DNA from: Paulownia fortunei
Lineage: Eukaryota > Streptophyta > Magnoliopsida > Lamiales > Paulowniaceae
Direction: 5' to 3'
Assembly: GCA_019321725.1 (NCBI GenBank)
Contig: CM033124.1
Coordinates: forward strand, 14,570,001 to 14,634,000
Length of the DNA: 64,000 bases
Shown here: positions 39,514 to 51,528 of the stretch, piece by piece
How positions within the stretch are numbered: position 1 is the stretch's first letter
Layout of the letters: every line of letters starts with the position of its first letter
Made by a program: the position numbers and the translations under genes
The notes under the pieces: model-generated
What the model was told of the DNA's origin: nothing
Databases searched by the model: none
The model's input: the letters and a program-made list of their open reading frames with translations, nothing else

Positions 39514-40710
39514 AACTTCTAAACAAAAATTTTGTGAGAACGAGGTGTATGTAGAATTTGTAGCGCGGTAGTCCTTTAGATGCCTGCCTTGGGCAATGAT
39601 GAGTCCAACTATTTTAACATTCATTCTAGGAAGTAATGTTTGTTGTACTTGCATAATTCTTTGGGGGGTGGTGAGGAATTGTAAAGTAATTTATGTTAGG
39701 GATGATCATGTAATTGCTAGAATCCAAGCAATACTTTTGCAGCTCTTGTGCAGCTTGCGCATTCCGCCACACTTTCCTTTTTCCCTTGAGATGCCTTGAA
39801 TTTATTGCTTTTATTTTTTAGGGTAAATTACACCGCCCCTCTAAAGTTAGGTCTAATTACACATACCCGCCCTGGAAATGAAAATTACCAAAACCTCCTT
39901 AAAGTTTGGTTTAGTCATAAAAGCTAAATGGAAGTTGCACATCTATCCATTTTGCCCTCAACTAAATACCTTCAAAATAAACTCCATATATTTGAGTTCG
40001 AGCTTTTATATTTTTGAACATTTGAAAGCTCGTTTCATTTACATTTCTAAATATGATAAGTGTAAATGATGTGATGATGTATTAATGATTATGTTAATCA
40101 TAAATAAGCTAATTTCTTATAAATAACACAACCATTGAATATCATTCTTCATGAGAATCGAATTCGGTATTTCATTATACTTAAGGCATATGATTTATAT
40201 ACAAGTAATTTAGTATTATTTTTTTTAAGGTTTTCGGTCTACAAATCTCATACCATCTCCAATATTACTGTATGGTAGACTCTATCTGAATTCCAATTTG
40301 TGCATTTGTTCCAAAATCTTGTAACATTGGGAGAATTGGATTATGGGTCATTTCCATTATCTTGAGGCAACACTCTACCAAATCCTTAAAGCAAAAACAC
40401 GTAGAAAACCTCCCCATCCTAGTTTCTAATACGATGCCCTTTGGTAATAAAAACATACACAATAATACTTGAAACAAGAATTCGTAAAGATAAAAAAGAA
40501 AAAGAAATACTCAAAAATAATAAAAGAGATACGTCTTATATTCTTTATTCCCATGCTTTGACGAAGACAAATTTTCCTCATATTTTCCAGGAATAATTAT
40601 TTAAAAAAGATTAACCCTGGCAGGCAAGGAAATTAGTACCATTATTATTACAAGTATTAATAGATAAGGGAGTTAATCATATTTCCAAAATTCCAACGCC
40701 GATTCCCCTA
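39514..40710. other. Convergent spacer with a plant-type repeat
   Basis: The left part is the 3' UTR of TatB. About 39820-39960 begins gggtaaattacaccgcccct and continues with 'ctaattacacatacccgccc' wording, a motif I know as a frequent repeat in many eudicot genomes; no terminal repeats were resolved. 40500-40700 is probably the 3' UTR of the minus-strand gene. Confidence 0.45.
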
Positions 40711-41527
40711 CTAATCATCCCCATCATAACCCAAATCATCCTCCACTCGTTCCGCTGCATCATCAGCAATGTTGTTCTCCAGCGCATCAAACCCTTCAGC
40801 CAGCGCGAGTCCACCCAACGCCCCTGCAACCGCACCCACAGCCAATCCCGTTCCCATCCCCCCAAACTTACTCTTCTTCTCCTCCGCAACATACCCCTGC
40901 TGACCGTAGTAACCACCCAGTTCGTGAGGCGGCTGCACGTAACTAGGCTGGCCGTACGAAGGCGGCGCGCCGTAGGCTGGGTAACCCGACGGCGGAGCCC
41001 CATAAGCTGGAGGCGCGCCATAAGGGCTCCCATAAGGCGGAGGAGGAGGAGGCGCGAAGTCCCTGGACCCTGCGGGAGGCACACCGTACGGGGGCGCGTA
41101 GTAGGGGTCCGGCGCACGATACCGAGGCTCGCGGACACTGACTTTGACCTCGATCTTGCCTTGAGGCCTTCCGGAAGGGCGCTTGAGCTCGAGCGTTCGC
41201 TCGGCGATACTCCCCAGTCCGACGTCGTCAACGACGTCCGGAGGGCGAGCTTGGCGGAGCCAATGAGTGGCTTGGTGTCCTCGGCGGCGTTGGCGTGGAC
41301 GACGTCGATGTAAAGGGTGGAATCTTCAATCGGGGAATTAATGGGGATGAGCAGCTTGTCGTCCCAGTAGGGTGAAGCGTCACCCTCCTCGTCAGCGCGT
41401 GTGGAGCACTTCTTGCTTGGGTCGAGCCAGACGACGGCGTAGGGCTTGAGTTTGCCGTGGCGCCAGTTGACGTTTTTCAAGTCTTGGCGGAGGTTATGGT
41501 GACTTCAACCTCGTAGCGTGACCCCAT
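40711..41527 (-). CDS. SRC2-like C2-domain protein, frame broken twice as sequenced
   Basis: Starts [15 protein letters not shown] at 41527 and ends at 40711 in a different frame. Around 41480 one G is missing where relatives read [13 protein letters not shown], moving to a frame that reads the C2 core ([56 protein letters not shown]). Around 41238 a second G is missing before DVVDDVGLG, moving to the third frame. That frame carries [22 protein letters not shown], a Pro/Tyr/Gly-rich repeat ([13 protein letters not shown] type), and a glycine-rich membrane-like segment ([22 protein letters not shown]). With both bases counted the protein would have 272 residues. SRC2 proteins are cold- and stress-linked Ca2+/phospholipid binders. 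Everything except the two bases looks intact, so a sequencing or assembly error is as likely as a young pseudogene. Confidence 0.8.
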
Positions 41528-41600
41528 TTTTCGAAGAGTTTAAGAAAATGAGCGGAGAGTTGCCTGCGAATTGTTGGAAGTCTGACGTTTGGATTGTGGG

Positions 41601-41608
41601 TATTTATA
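41601..41608 (-). promoter_or_regulatory. TATA box of the SRC2-like gene
   Basis: TATAAATA on the minus strand, 74 bp upstream of the ATG at 41527, a good distance for a start near 41570. The intact promoter supports a gene that is or was recently active. Confidence 0.55.
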
Positions 41609-43439
41609 GCTTATAAAATGGGGAGATTATTCGTACTCCTATTAAAATTTGAAAATCGAGGAAAGTATTATTTAATAAACTTTTTAAGTGAAAAGACACT
41701 TTCCACCCTTATTAAACTTGGATTTCAATTTTTTTTTGGAACGTTTCATTTGATTCTCAAATTTTTATTTTCATTGTCAATTTATTCTTTTAAAATATAT
41801 ACATTCTAATATGTATTCCATTTTCTAATATATTTTCTTTTCAATAGATCATATTTTTACTTTTTTAAATGTTATTGTTTTGTTGGTTGTGTTATATAGT
41901 TCTAATAGTTTCATGACGTATTATATCTTTTATAGAAAAATGTATTATATTCTAAAAAGTCTATCATGTAAAATGTCAAATGTTTTGAAGAAATTTATTG
42001 TCAAATTTTTATTTTTTCTACTTTCTTATTAAATTTTTAAATAAACACAAATGTTAAATGTTAAATAATAAATCGATACGATTTAAATCTTTCATGACAC
42101 TATTATGTGAAATAAAAATGTAAAAGGGTAAATTAGTCAACAGAAGTGGAAATCAAATTCACCGCGTGGATACGAGGAGTTGGGATTATGGAGTAATAAA
42201 TGGAGGATAGATTTTCCGAGGTGGAAAATAAATGAAGGGGGAGAATTTCTTTCTTAGTAGAGAAGATGTAAACTTTTTTCAATAAAGGGATTATCTTATC
42301 CCATTTTCAAGCATATTCTTAGCTTAAGGGTTGGCAGGTTATACGCGGCTGTAACGCGGAAATGGGTTGGGCTCGTGATTTCGACTTTTTTGATATATGG
42401 GTCGGGTTTTGGGCTTTCTCAACTATATCCCAACTTAAATGATGTAAGAAGCTTGCAAAGTTTGGCAAATTCTGAGGCCTTTTGTTTTAGGTACGGTTAT
42501 CAAAAATTAGATATACTAAAATAAACTATTTCGATTTGGTATTTCAGCAATTGATTTTCTTTTAAAAAAATATTTAAAAAATAAATATTAGAATTAGAAT
42601 TATAGTTTTTCAATTTTCAATTTTATTTTTGGTAAGTTAAATATAATAGATATAAAATATATACATAAAAATAAAAATAAAAAATAAATTATAATAATTC
42701 GATAAATTAAAATCGAACTGGATATCGAATTTCATAAAAATCAAAACTAATACCCAATCAAATTTCTTTATTCAGTTTGAGTAGGTATCAAATTTTTCAT
42801 TTCAATTCAATTTGATTGATTTAGAATACCCCTAATTTAATTTAAGGCAATGTTAGGATCATTTTTGTGTATGTCTAGTGGAAATATTTTGTGAAAGTAT
42901 TTTAAGACGATTTTCTCAATTCTGTATGGAGATGAAATTATGTTCACATTGCGAATTATAAAGTTTGACCAGTTGAGTGTGATACAATGATTTGGTATTT
43001 TATTTTTAAAAAATAGATATGTAATACTACATTGCATTTTTTTTTAAATATAAAATTGTTTTCTGAATCTCCATTTCGCAGACTCACATTTCCAGAGAAT
43101 ATTTTTGGAAAACACGTTTGTTAAGCCTCTTGACTCAGAAAATTGTTGGAAATGAGGGTTTTTTTTTTTTTTTTTTCTTTCACCACCTGTGTCAGTAGGA
43201 GTTTGGCAATACCCCTATCCATTTATTAAATCACCAAATAAAATTATAAAAAATTTATATAAAATTATAAAATAGGAGAACAACTCTCGTTACAATCCAA
43301 CACTAATGAAATTTAAAATTTCGAAAGTTTAATTTATCAATTCTAAAAAGACTGTGCATTTTGTATAAAATTTCATTTGGAGATCAAACGCTTGAAATTT
43401 GAGCATCACAACTATAGTTTCCTAATTGGTCTGCGATTT
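41609..43439. other. AT-rich spacer with a possible small mobile repeat
   Basis: No gene seen. About 42487-42835 is AT-rich with partly inverted ends (gttatcaaaaattagatat and the later aaaatcgaac/gaatacccct wording), similar to short non-autonomous elements built on 'cggtatttcggt / accgaatacc' ends in plants. The ends are too decayed to fix borders. Confidence 0.35.
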
Positions 43440-44345
43440 GATTTGCAAGCAGATGTTATAATTTCAAATGCCCCAATCCAGTTCCCTTAATAAGGTGAAG
43501 AACAACCATTGCATCAAATTCTACTCATATTATATACAAATCTCTCTGATGACATAAAACTAATTCTTCCACAAACACATACAATTCAACATAAATGTTT
43601 GTTTGATTTCCAAAAGTAACATAAAAAATAAATAATGGAGAAGTAGTGTGATCTCATGTAACTCCACCCGCTCCAACCAAACACGAATTGTCTCTACTAG
43701 TTTCGTCACAATTTAAGTTGATCCATCATTGTGGGATCACAATATTTTTGCTGAATGTAATAGGCTAAAATCTCCAAGCAATGACCATGTTTGAATCTCG
43801 TTTCCACACCATCTTGTCTAAAGATCCTACCGCTTGAGCTCTACTGATATGCTGCAATATATTCATAATAAAATATGTATATCTTATTTGAATTCCTCTA
43901 TATTTAACATTGTAATGGGCAATTTAAATGAATCACAAAACAAAGAAGAGAGACATAATGCATCTTATTTGATTCTCATTTACAAAAAATGCAATAGATG
44001 ATCAACGGATATTATATTTATCATGATTATATTGAATTTGACTTTCAAATAACTGTCAGATAACATATGCTACAAAATCATTAATAAAGAGATGATCGAT
44101 TACTTCAATATAACCCCTACAACACAAACAACATGAAATCATTTCAAAGCCTCTTCTCACTATTATATCATCCATACGGTGACCCTTCATTGAACAATCG
44201 ACGTAGGAATACAAAACTGGTTGGAGTTAAGGATTTATGACAGAAGTTTTTCCTATAAAGTTGAGCTGTTATATGTTTTCTAATATCTTGCCACACCGAA
44301 TGCAAAAAAAGGTTGCCACTAGAGGTACGCTTCCACATCTGAGTG
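43440..44345 (-). mobile_element. Decayed non-LTR retrotransposon 3' end (zf-RVT and RNase H remnants)
   Basis: On the minus strand, about 44343-44050 translates in pieces to the zinc-binding region of plant LINE reverse transcriptases: MWKRTSSGNLFLHSVWQDIR, then FVFLRRLFNEG, then (after a frame change) MDDIIVRRGFEMISCCLCC and IDHLFINDFVAYVI followed by a stop where Trp is usual. About 43725-43480 gives an RNase H-like segment beginning WINLNCDETSRDN, then AGGV and later VEFDAMVVLH, again with stops. Order and spacing fit the zf-RVT plus RVT_3 end of an L1-type plant element. Multiple stops and frame changes show it is long dead. The reverse transcriptase core itself was not found. Confidence 0.7.
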
Positions 44346-47300
44346 TCTTAAAAATCCCCTTCAATTAACAAAGAAATAATCAAATTAAACAGGTGTCACG
44401 ACATTTTACTACCTCACCGTGGAACATTCTACTCATCGTGCATAAAAAAATCACTAACACAAGACCGTTGAGATGAGCTGGAAATGAGATGGCTCAATGA
44501 ACAGTTGCAGGCTAGGCTGGAAGTGCAAAATTCCCGAGGAATTCTTCGTTTCTCTTAGATCTCTTCTCTGAAAAATGAAGAGACGTCTCGTCCTTCTGCA
44601 GTAATTGGTACGGATAGCAGGTGCAAAGTTTTCTCTTCCACTTACTCCTCAAACCTCAAATGCCCACTCTTCCTCTTTCCCTACTGAATAAGATCCGATT
44701 TGCCCATTTCTCTCGGCTGAAATCGGTAGGTTCCGGGGAGATCATCCTTTTACCTAAGGTATGCTTTGTGCCCCTTCTTCCTCATTTGGATTACTGCATA
44801 AAATTCTACCAAAGGAATCATTGGTTGTAAACAGAGAGCTCCTGTGATTCAAACACAATTAAAATCATAAAAGTAAGGTAGGAGCTGCACTGATCGGGCT
44901 TTTTGTGAATCTGGAATAAGCCCGGACAAATTCCTTGTTCTTTGTGTTATTCCTCTATTAACATAAGAATTGATTTTGGCTGCCTATCTTGGTGCAGTGA
45001 ATAGCTATGGAGGTCGTGAAGGTCGGGAATTTAATTCCCATTGGAGGTTTAAAAAATTTAATTATGAGATGAATTCAAGTATGTTTATATTCGAAAAATT
45101 AGATATCGAATTATCGATCTAAATATGTAAATACTGTGAATATCTCGCAATTATAGATCCAAATATGTGAATACCGTGAATATCACGCGGTTGTCGGCTT
45201 TAATGGAAAGTTGTTTTGGAGGTAGTATTTATTTTAAGATTTAATTGAGATATAAATTTTAAATACATGAATAACAAAAAAAAAATGAAAAAAGAAGAAG
45301 AATTGATTTGGGTAAGTGGAATTGTGAAGCAATTAGAGTGTAAAGTCAAATATTTATGCTCCTTACTACCCATTAATTGAGAATGAATAGAGAAAATTGG
45401 AGTTCAGGGGTATGCTGTGCAGAAAATCCGACTGTGTTGGATTATCCTGTTTTTCCCTTTTTTTTTTACTATTTTATATACGTGCAAATTTATGTCATCA
45501 ATGAAGACAAATAGCATACTGATAAGTGTCCAAGATAATTTTTATGGAGATGCCAAACAAACAAGTTTTTAAATATTCAATCAAATCAATTCTCCTTAAA
45601 AAAAAAATACTTTTCATCAATTATTATTATTATTAATATTTTTTTTTCTAAAAATTTAATTATTCAAAACATACATCTAAACCAACCTCTCATGTTTTTG
45701 AAAAATTATTTTTCTCATTTTTCTTCAAAAATCAATTATCTAAAATGGACAGAAAATAAATTTGAAAACATAATAAAAAATAAGTGTTGTTTGTTGAAAG
45801 TATCTTTTGAACTAAATATTAAAAAATGATAAAAACAATACAAGAGAAAATAATTTGACCCAAATTGGAATTTCACAAAGTGACAATTGAATCACATCTA
45901 GTATGCTTCGATTTCAAATGTGACCAATTGACCATCCTATTCCTAACCAAATTAGAGATGACAAGGGTTCAACCTGAACTTATTCTGAATTTTTTATATT
46001 TTAGGCGTATTTTTACTATTATAAGTTAAGTGCAAGTTTTGAATTTTTATTTTTAAATCTACTCATCACAAACTTATTTTTTTATTCTTTTTATTTTTTA
46101 AAAAATATATTATATATATTCATGTGCTATTTTAAAAAATATATAATTTTTTAAAAAATTAGTATAATTATTTATATTTTAAAATAATAAAAATGTCCAA
46201 CGGTCTATCCATTTGAATTTGAATTTGGGAGGCATCCAAAACCTAAAAAATATTGATGATGCAGGTCTTGATAATTTATTGGAAGTAAACATTCACTCTC
46301 AATATCTCCTTGATTTTGTCGAGAAGAATAATTCATTTTTAAGCGAAAATTATCAGGCAATGGTCTGAGGGAGTAAATTGAAGGAAGTGAGGCTGCTCTA
46401 ATTGAGTCCAAACTTGATGATTATTTTTAAAAACGTGAAGCTAATGGTCCCAAAGGACAGCTTACATTGGAAATAACTGCACAAAGCATTCAGTATAGAA
46501 GAATTGAACTCTAAAGGTGGTATTAAAAATACTTTTAATTTCCAAATTTTTAGTATTTTTTTTTTCATGAATACGAATTTGTTAAAAAATATCACGACAA
46601 AAATTTCTTCAATTCAACAACTGAATATTGTCTTAATTATTTGGATTCACATCCAATATATTCTATATTTAAATTAGTATGTAACCAGATCAGGTTATTG
46701 AAAAAAATCAAAATTATTGTGATCAGATTGGGATCTCAAAATTCTTTGATTTAAGATGTTCGAACCTTAATTATGTGTGATATTAGTCTAATTTAATAAT
46801 TTAGATGCATGTTCTAATTCGGAATTATTGGTTGTACTTAGTTATATAACAATCATTTAATATTCTCGTTAATTCACTTTGTCCTAAATTCTTAAACTAT
46901 ACCTTAAGTGGAAGTATTGTTATTTTTATATTAAAAGTATCGTTTATATTTTTCAACTAAAATTTAATGAAATGAAACTTACATGTTTAAAAAGAAATCA
47001 GTTACCATGGTGAAGACGAAAAAGAAATCTATAAATGGGGCTAATAATATTTTTCCAGTCCATAGATATATTTTTTTAAACACGACCTATATTTTGCACT
47101 TAATCATGTGGCTACTAAGATAAATTATTGTTTAACCTTTTCTTTGTGACTAATATAAATGGAGGGCAATTCTGAAAGAAATAATCGAAATAATTACAAA
47201 GTTGATTTTTCTTATATTCATATTATTTTATTATTAAAAAATAAATAAATAACTTCAGCATCGCCAATAAGAGTTAGGAAAATAGAAGAAATGCATTATA

Positions 47301-47578
47301 ATCCATATTTTTTAATAAGTATATAACACATATATACAATCGACTTTTTAATTTGACAAACTTAAATTTTTTTAAGATATTATTATTATTGGGCTTCAAA
47401 ATGCGTGTCCACCTAAAAGCTAAAACATAAAATCCAACTCTCGGGTAGGTTAACCCTAGGGTAATTAGGCTTGGTAATCACTAATTAGGGGTGTGAGTGC
47501 ATATTTCCAAATTGTTTCAGGCCAAAATACAAATTAATTAAAATACAGGGGCTTGCTGTGCAAATGTTCAGCTCCTGA

Positions 47579-47593
47579 AAACCCTAAACCCTA
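47579..47593 (+). promoter_or_regulatory. Double telo-box of the fibrillarin promoter
   Basis: AAACCCTAAACCCTA, two overlapping telo-box motifs, about 100 bp before the start codon. Telo-boxes are characteristic of plant ribosomal-protein and ribosome-biogenesis promoters. A further 'aaccctaggg' lies near 47453 and a TGGGCT (site II-like) near 47390. Confidence 0.6.
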
Positions 47594-47608
47594 GTCACAC
47601 ATACCCTC

Positions 47609-47615
47609 TATAAAT
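47609..47615 (+). promoter_or_regulatory. TATA box of the fibrillarin gene
   Basis: TATAAAT about 78 bp before the ATG at 47687, with a pyrimidine-rich start region after it. Confidence 0.45.
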
Positions 47616-47686
47616 CGTTCACCATTTCACCGACGCCTCTCAGAGAAATCCTCACACAGTCGCGCACACTTTGTAATCCAGCAAGC

Positions 47687-50213
47687 ATGGTTGCGAGAAC
47701 TCCTACCAGAGGTACAGTAGTTTCCCACATTTTCCCTTAAAAAGAAGACATTTTAGTGTAATTAGTTAATACGAAATTTTTTTCTTCTTTTGCAGGGCGT
47801 GGTGGCGGCGGTGGGTTTAGGGGAGGAAGGGGAGATGGCGGAGGAAGAAGTGGCGGAAGAGGAGGCTTCGGCGGACGGGGAGGATTCGGCGGAAGGGGCG
47901 GTGGCGGCAGAGGAGGGAGTGACATGAAGAGAGGTGGCGGAAGAGGTGGACGAGGGGGCAGAGGCGGAAGAGGAGGAGGAGGAATGAAGGGAGGAAGTAA
48001 GGTAGTGGTGGAGCCACATAGGCACGAGGGTGTTTTTATTGCTAAGGGGAAAGAGGATGCTCTCTGCACAAAAAATATGGTTCCTGGTGTGGCCGTTTAT
48101 AATGAGAAGAGGGTTTCTGTTCAGGTTTGGACTTTGATTTATATGTAGTATTTGTTGTTTTAACTAATTAATCAATGTTGTTGGTTGTTCTTGTTTTGGT
48201 GGATGAATTTATCATGTTAATTGTTTCTGCAGAATGAAGATGGGACGAAGGTTGAGTACAGAGTATGGAATCCTTTCCGTTCTAAGTTGGCTGCTGCAAT
48301 CCTTGGTGGAGTTGATAATGTTTGGATTGTGAGTTTACCGATCATGCCACTTCTGATTATGTAGTGTACTTTTTCCAGGATAAGATGCAAGATTTAATGT
48401 GCTTTAATTTGTATGTATCAAATTCGACTCTAATTTGTCATTTTTGATTTGATGAAGAAACCCGGTGCCCGTGTCCTTTATCTTGGTGCTGCTTCAGGAA
48501 CCACTGTTTCTCACGTTTCTGACATTGTTGGCCCTGTAAGTAGTTTTCCATTGCAGCTTTATTAAGATTTAAGTTTAGGTGTTGTGCTGATTAAGTTCCC
48601 TCTTCTCTTGCCGGTTGGCAGGATGGGGTAGTTTATGCTGTTGAATTTTCTCACAGGAGTGGCAGAGACTTGGTGAATATGGCAAAGAAGCGGACAAATG
48701 TTATCCCGATTATTGAGGATGCAAGGCATCCTGCAAAATATAGAATGCTTGTTGGCATGGTGGATGTCATATTTTCTGATGTTGCTCAGCCTGACCAGGT
48801 TTGCTTTCTGTAAAGATCATTAATCAGATTACTTTCTCCAAATTAACTATAGTTAATTATATATTACCACATGCTACCCTTCTAGTTCACTATTTCCTCC
48901 CATATTTGTGATTCAGTTTGATCTTTGTATTGTTAAAGAGTACTAAAAGTATAGATTTTTCTGTTTTATGATGACTTTGTACGAGGACTTTAGCATGTCT
49001 GGAAGTTTTAAAGAGAATATTTGTTATTTTCCTGCTTCAGTTTTTCTTTTGTTCTATATTTTTAAGCTATCACTTTTTCTGAAGAGATGTTCCTCATATT
49101 TTCAGTTATTTTATTTTGTTCGTGCTTTCCACATTGAAAGTACATTTACAATGCCCATGAGTTATTTTTCCTTTTTGATTTGAGACATTTTTTTCTCCTT
49201 TCATATAAGCAAGCAGATGATGAGTTACTCGGATTCCCCTTCAAGACAATATTGGGTGATGCAAAAACCGAGTTCTGATGCGATATTTAATTCAATTTAG
49301 CTATTGCTCTATTTATTATATTTGAAATTTTATTGTGTGTGCGCGAGCGCCCATGGATGTGCTCACACACTCCACTGTTTTGAGTTTTGGTTTGGTTATG
49401 ATAGCTGGTCTATTTTAGTTTGGGTCCTATCTTTGAAAGTAGTTGCTTTATTGGAAGCTATCCGAGTAATTTTTTTCCCACTCTTCATATCCTTGATTCA
49501 ATCTCAATGGGAGGTTCCACATGGGTATGTCATCGTGCAAATTGAATTTAGCTACTTGCCCAAGTTATCGCAGCAGTAGATGCTCACAAGGGTGAGGAAC
49601 TCTTGTTCATGGCTGTGCACTGTATAAAAGTCATTACAGCTTAAAAACATTCTGGATGTATGAAAGGAATTATTGCAGGCTTAATACTTTGATCTCATTA
49701 GACAACGTTGTGGAATGCAATATTTTGCGTTTTTATGTGGTTTGTTTGTTTCTTTGCAGGCAAGAATATTGGCTCTAAATGCATCATACTTCTTGAAATC
49801 TGGAGGCCACTTTGTGATATCAATTAAGGTTTGTGCTTTTGAATTCTCACTAGAGCAAGTAAAATCTTTTAGCTTGCAATAATGATATGAACACAATACA
49901 AGTTTTTGATGGTACTTGTTACATAATTATTACCTTTGTTTCATGAAATAAAAGAATATTTACTTCTTCTTTTAGACTTTTTTTGGCTACGCATTGAATC
50001 ACTGCTTGATTATGCACTTCCTTTTTCATTTGTAAGGCAAACTGCATAGATTCAACTGTTCCTGCTGAGGCTGTGTTTGCCCAAGAAGTGAAGAAGTTGC
50101 AGGCTGATCAGTTCAAACCCGTTGAACAGGTTACTCTTGAACCTTTCGAGCGAGACCATGCTTGTGTGGTTGGTGGTTATCGCATGCCAAAGAAACAGAA
50201 GGCCACAGCTTAG
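47687..50213 (+). CDS. FIB: Fibrillarin, rRNA 2'-O-methyltransferase of box C/D snoRNPs
   Basis: Seven exons: 47687-47711, 47796-48124, 48233-48328, 48458-48535, 48622-48798, 49760-49828, 50037-50213; 316 residues, normal length. The N-terminal 75 residues are a Gly/Arg-rich (GAR) domain of RGG and GGRGGFGG repeats that localises the protein to the nucleolus. The methyltransferase fold begins about residue 80. The SAM-binding motif is [15 protein letters not shown] at about 156-170, and [29 protein letters not shown] and [14 protein letters not shown] follow. The end [20 protein letters not shown] is almost invariant in fibrillarins. It methylates rRNA riboses at sites chosen by snoRNAs; Arabidopsis fibrillarin is also a Mediator subunit. 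The five-exon-then-long-intron pattern matches AtFib genes, and that long fifth intron carries a snoRNA. Confidence 0.96.
49212..49282 (+). ncRNA. Intronic box C/D snoRNA, U60f-like
   Basis: Lies in the fifth intron (48799-49759) of the fibrillarin gene. Box C is ATGATGA at 49217-49223 and box D is CTGA at 49275-49278. The flanks gca (49213-49215) and tgc (49279-49281) can pair as a short terminal stem. An internal gTGATG at about 49257-49262 can serve as box C'. Between C and D', positions 49229-49241 are complementary over 13 nt to the conserved 25S rRNA sequence AAGGGGAAUCCGA (recalled). Arabidopsis AtFib1 and AtFib2 are published to host snoRNA U60f in this same fifth intron. Box D' is not a good match (CAAG after the guide), and I could not compare with the Arabidopsis RNA base by base. 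Confidence 0.8.
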
Positions 50214-51459
50214 AAAATTTCGGCATTGTTGTCTTCTACTGTATGATTTTGCATCACCATGAAACTAGTTGTTGACATCTATCTCTTATGAAGTATTTGA
50301 TTTTGTGCAATTTTGGTTTTATGATCTTAATAGCCAGTTATGTATTGGAAAAGATGCAACACATTGAATGATCTCAAATGTAGAAGAAATTATGGCGAAT
50401 GTGATTTTTCAGTTAGTAATTGACTTGTGGGTTACGGGTAATAATTTAAAACATATCAATGGCTTTACTGAGGAAAACAAGAAATAAAAACACATACGGA
50501 ATTAAAAAAAAATGACTATACTTTTTAATTTCTTTTTAGACTCTTTATTTATTACTTAGAGGGTGTTTAATTGAGCTTCTAAACTATTTAAAACATCTTG
50601 TACGATCATTATCCTAAAAATTTGAGGTTACCCTTAAATGCATATGTATATAAATGGACATATTTATATATGTGTAATATTGTTTCTCCCTTTCTTCATG
50701 TTTTCCTACGTGAATGAGTGCTTTAGCTTCATTCCAATATAGATTGATGTATTTCTCTAATATTGATTTAAAGGACTGGTGGCATGTGTAAAGCAAGTCT
50801 CACCAATAAACTAACATTGTTTGGGCAGACATTGCATATAATTGGATTCTAATTCAAAAGTGAGAAGCTTTTTTTTTTTTTTTTTTTTTTTAAGCCCTAC
50901 CCAACATATGTGTGGGCATGCAATCATCTAAATATTGTTCGTTACAATCTCATTAATCATGGAAATAGTATGAGCAGTTGTGTCGTGTCATTTATTATAA
51001 AATAATATCACAAAATATTTTTGTTTTCATATAATTGTAATTATTGAAATTAAAATATTCAAAAAAAAATTTGTGTTTGCACGTGATTGCTTAATTTAAT
51101 CATATATCGATCTTGTTATTTTCATTAATATACAATGCCATTTTTTTCACAATAAATTTAACTAAATATTTGACCATATTCTATTTAAGTATCCTTAGAT
51201 ATTTGTTTCACTTGCATAACCGTTGCAGTGGAGTAAGTCTTCAGTGCGTGAGGTAATATATTGAGTAAGAAACGCTCAATCTTGTCTTTCAAGAATTAGA
51301 AGCCCAAACATGTCATGATGATTGGATCAATGCCTTTGTACGAAAATAATATTTGCAGATCAAGAGAAGGACACGGACGAAACAATAATGAGAATGAATA
51401 GGAGTGATTAAATCACGCCAAAAAAACTACGTGTACTTTGATTTTTCTATATTCTTAGA

Positions 51460-51528
51460 TTTGATTTGTTCATACCTAGCCAAACTATTTAACCATTTGA
51501 CTAACAATGGGTGAGTTCATTGGACTTG
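51460..51528. repeat. 69-bp block also present at 58054-58122
   Basis: The block starts tttgatttgttcatacctag and ends gttcattggacttg. The two copies appear identical over 69 bp and have the same orientation. Confidence 0.9.

Larger units (their letters stand above)
44346..47686. other. AT-rich spacer, then fibrillarin promoter
   Basis: No gene is supported; the ORFs at 44621 and 46205 have no recognisable content. 45105-45200 contains two copies of an aaatatgt(g/a)aatac motif about 44 bp apart. 45952-46220 is an AT-rich block starting ttagagatgacaa, like the block at 61226. The last 200 bp contain telo-boxes and a TATA box for the fibrillarin gene. Confidence 0.45.

Noticed and set aside
40677..41480. 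Single 267-codon minus-strand frame as the whole C2 protein
   Set aside because: Only its first 80 residues match the C2 family; after about 41238 it turns Arg/Ser-rich, while the conserved C-terminal part is in the next frame.
47737..48069. Proline/leucine-rich ORFs opposite the fibrillarin second exon
   Set aside because: They are the antisense shadow of the Gly/Arg-rich domain; their composition is forced by GGN/CGN codons on the other strand.
48966..49081. Second possible C/D snoRNA (ATGATGA at 48969, CTGA near 49079)
   Set aside because: No terminal stem and no rRNA-complementary guide found; the box-like words are expected by chance in such an intron.
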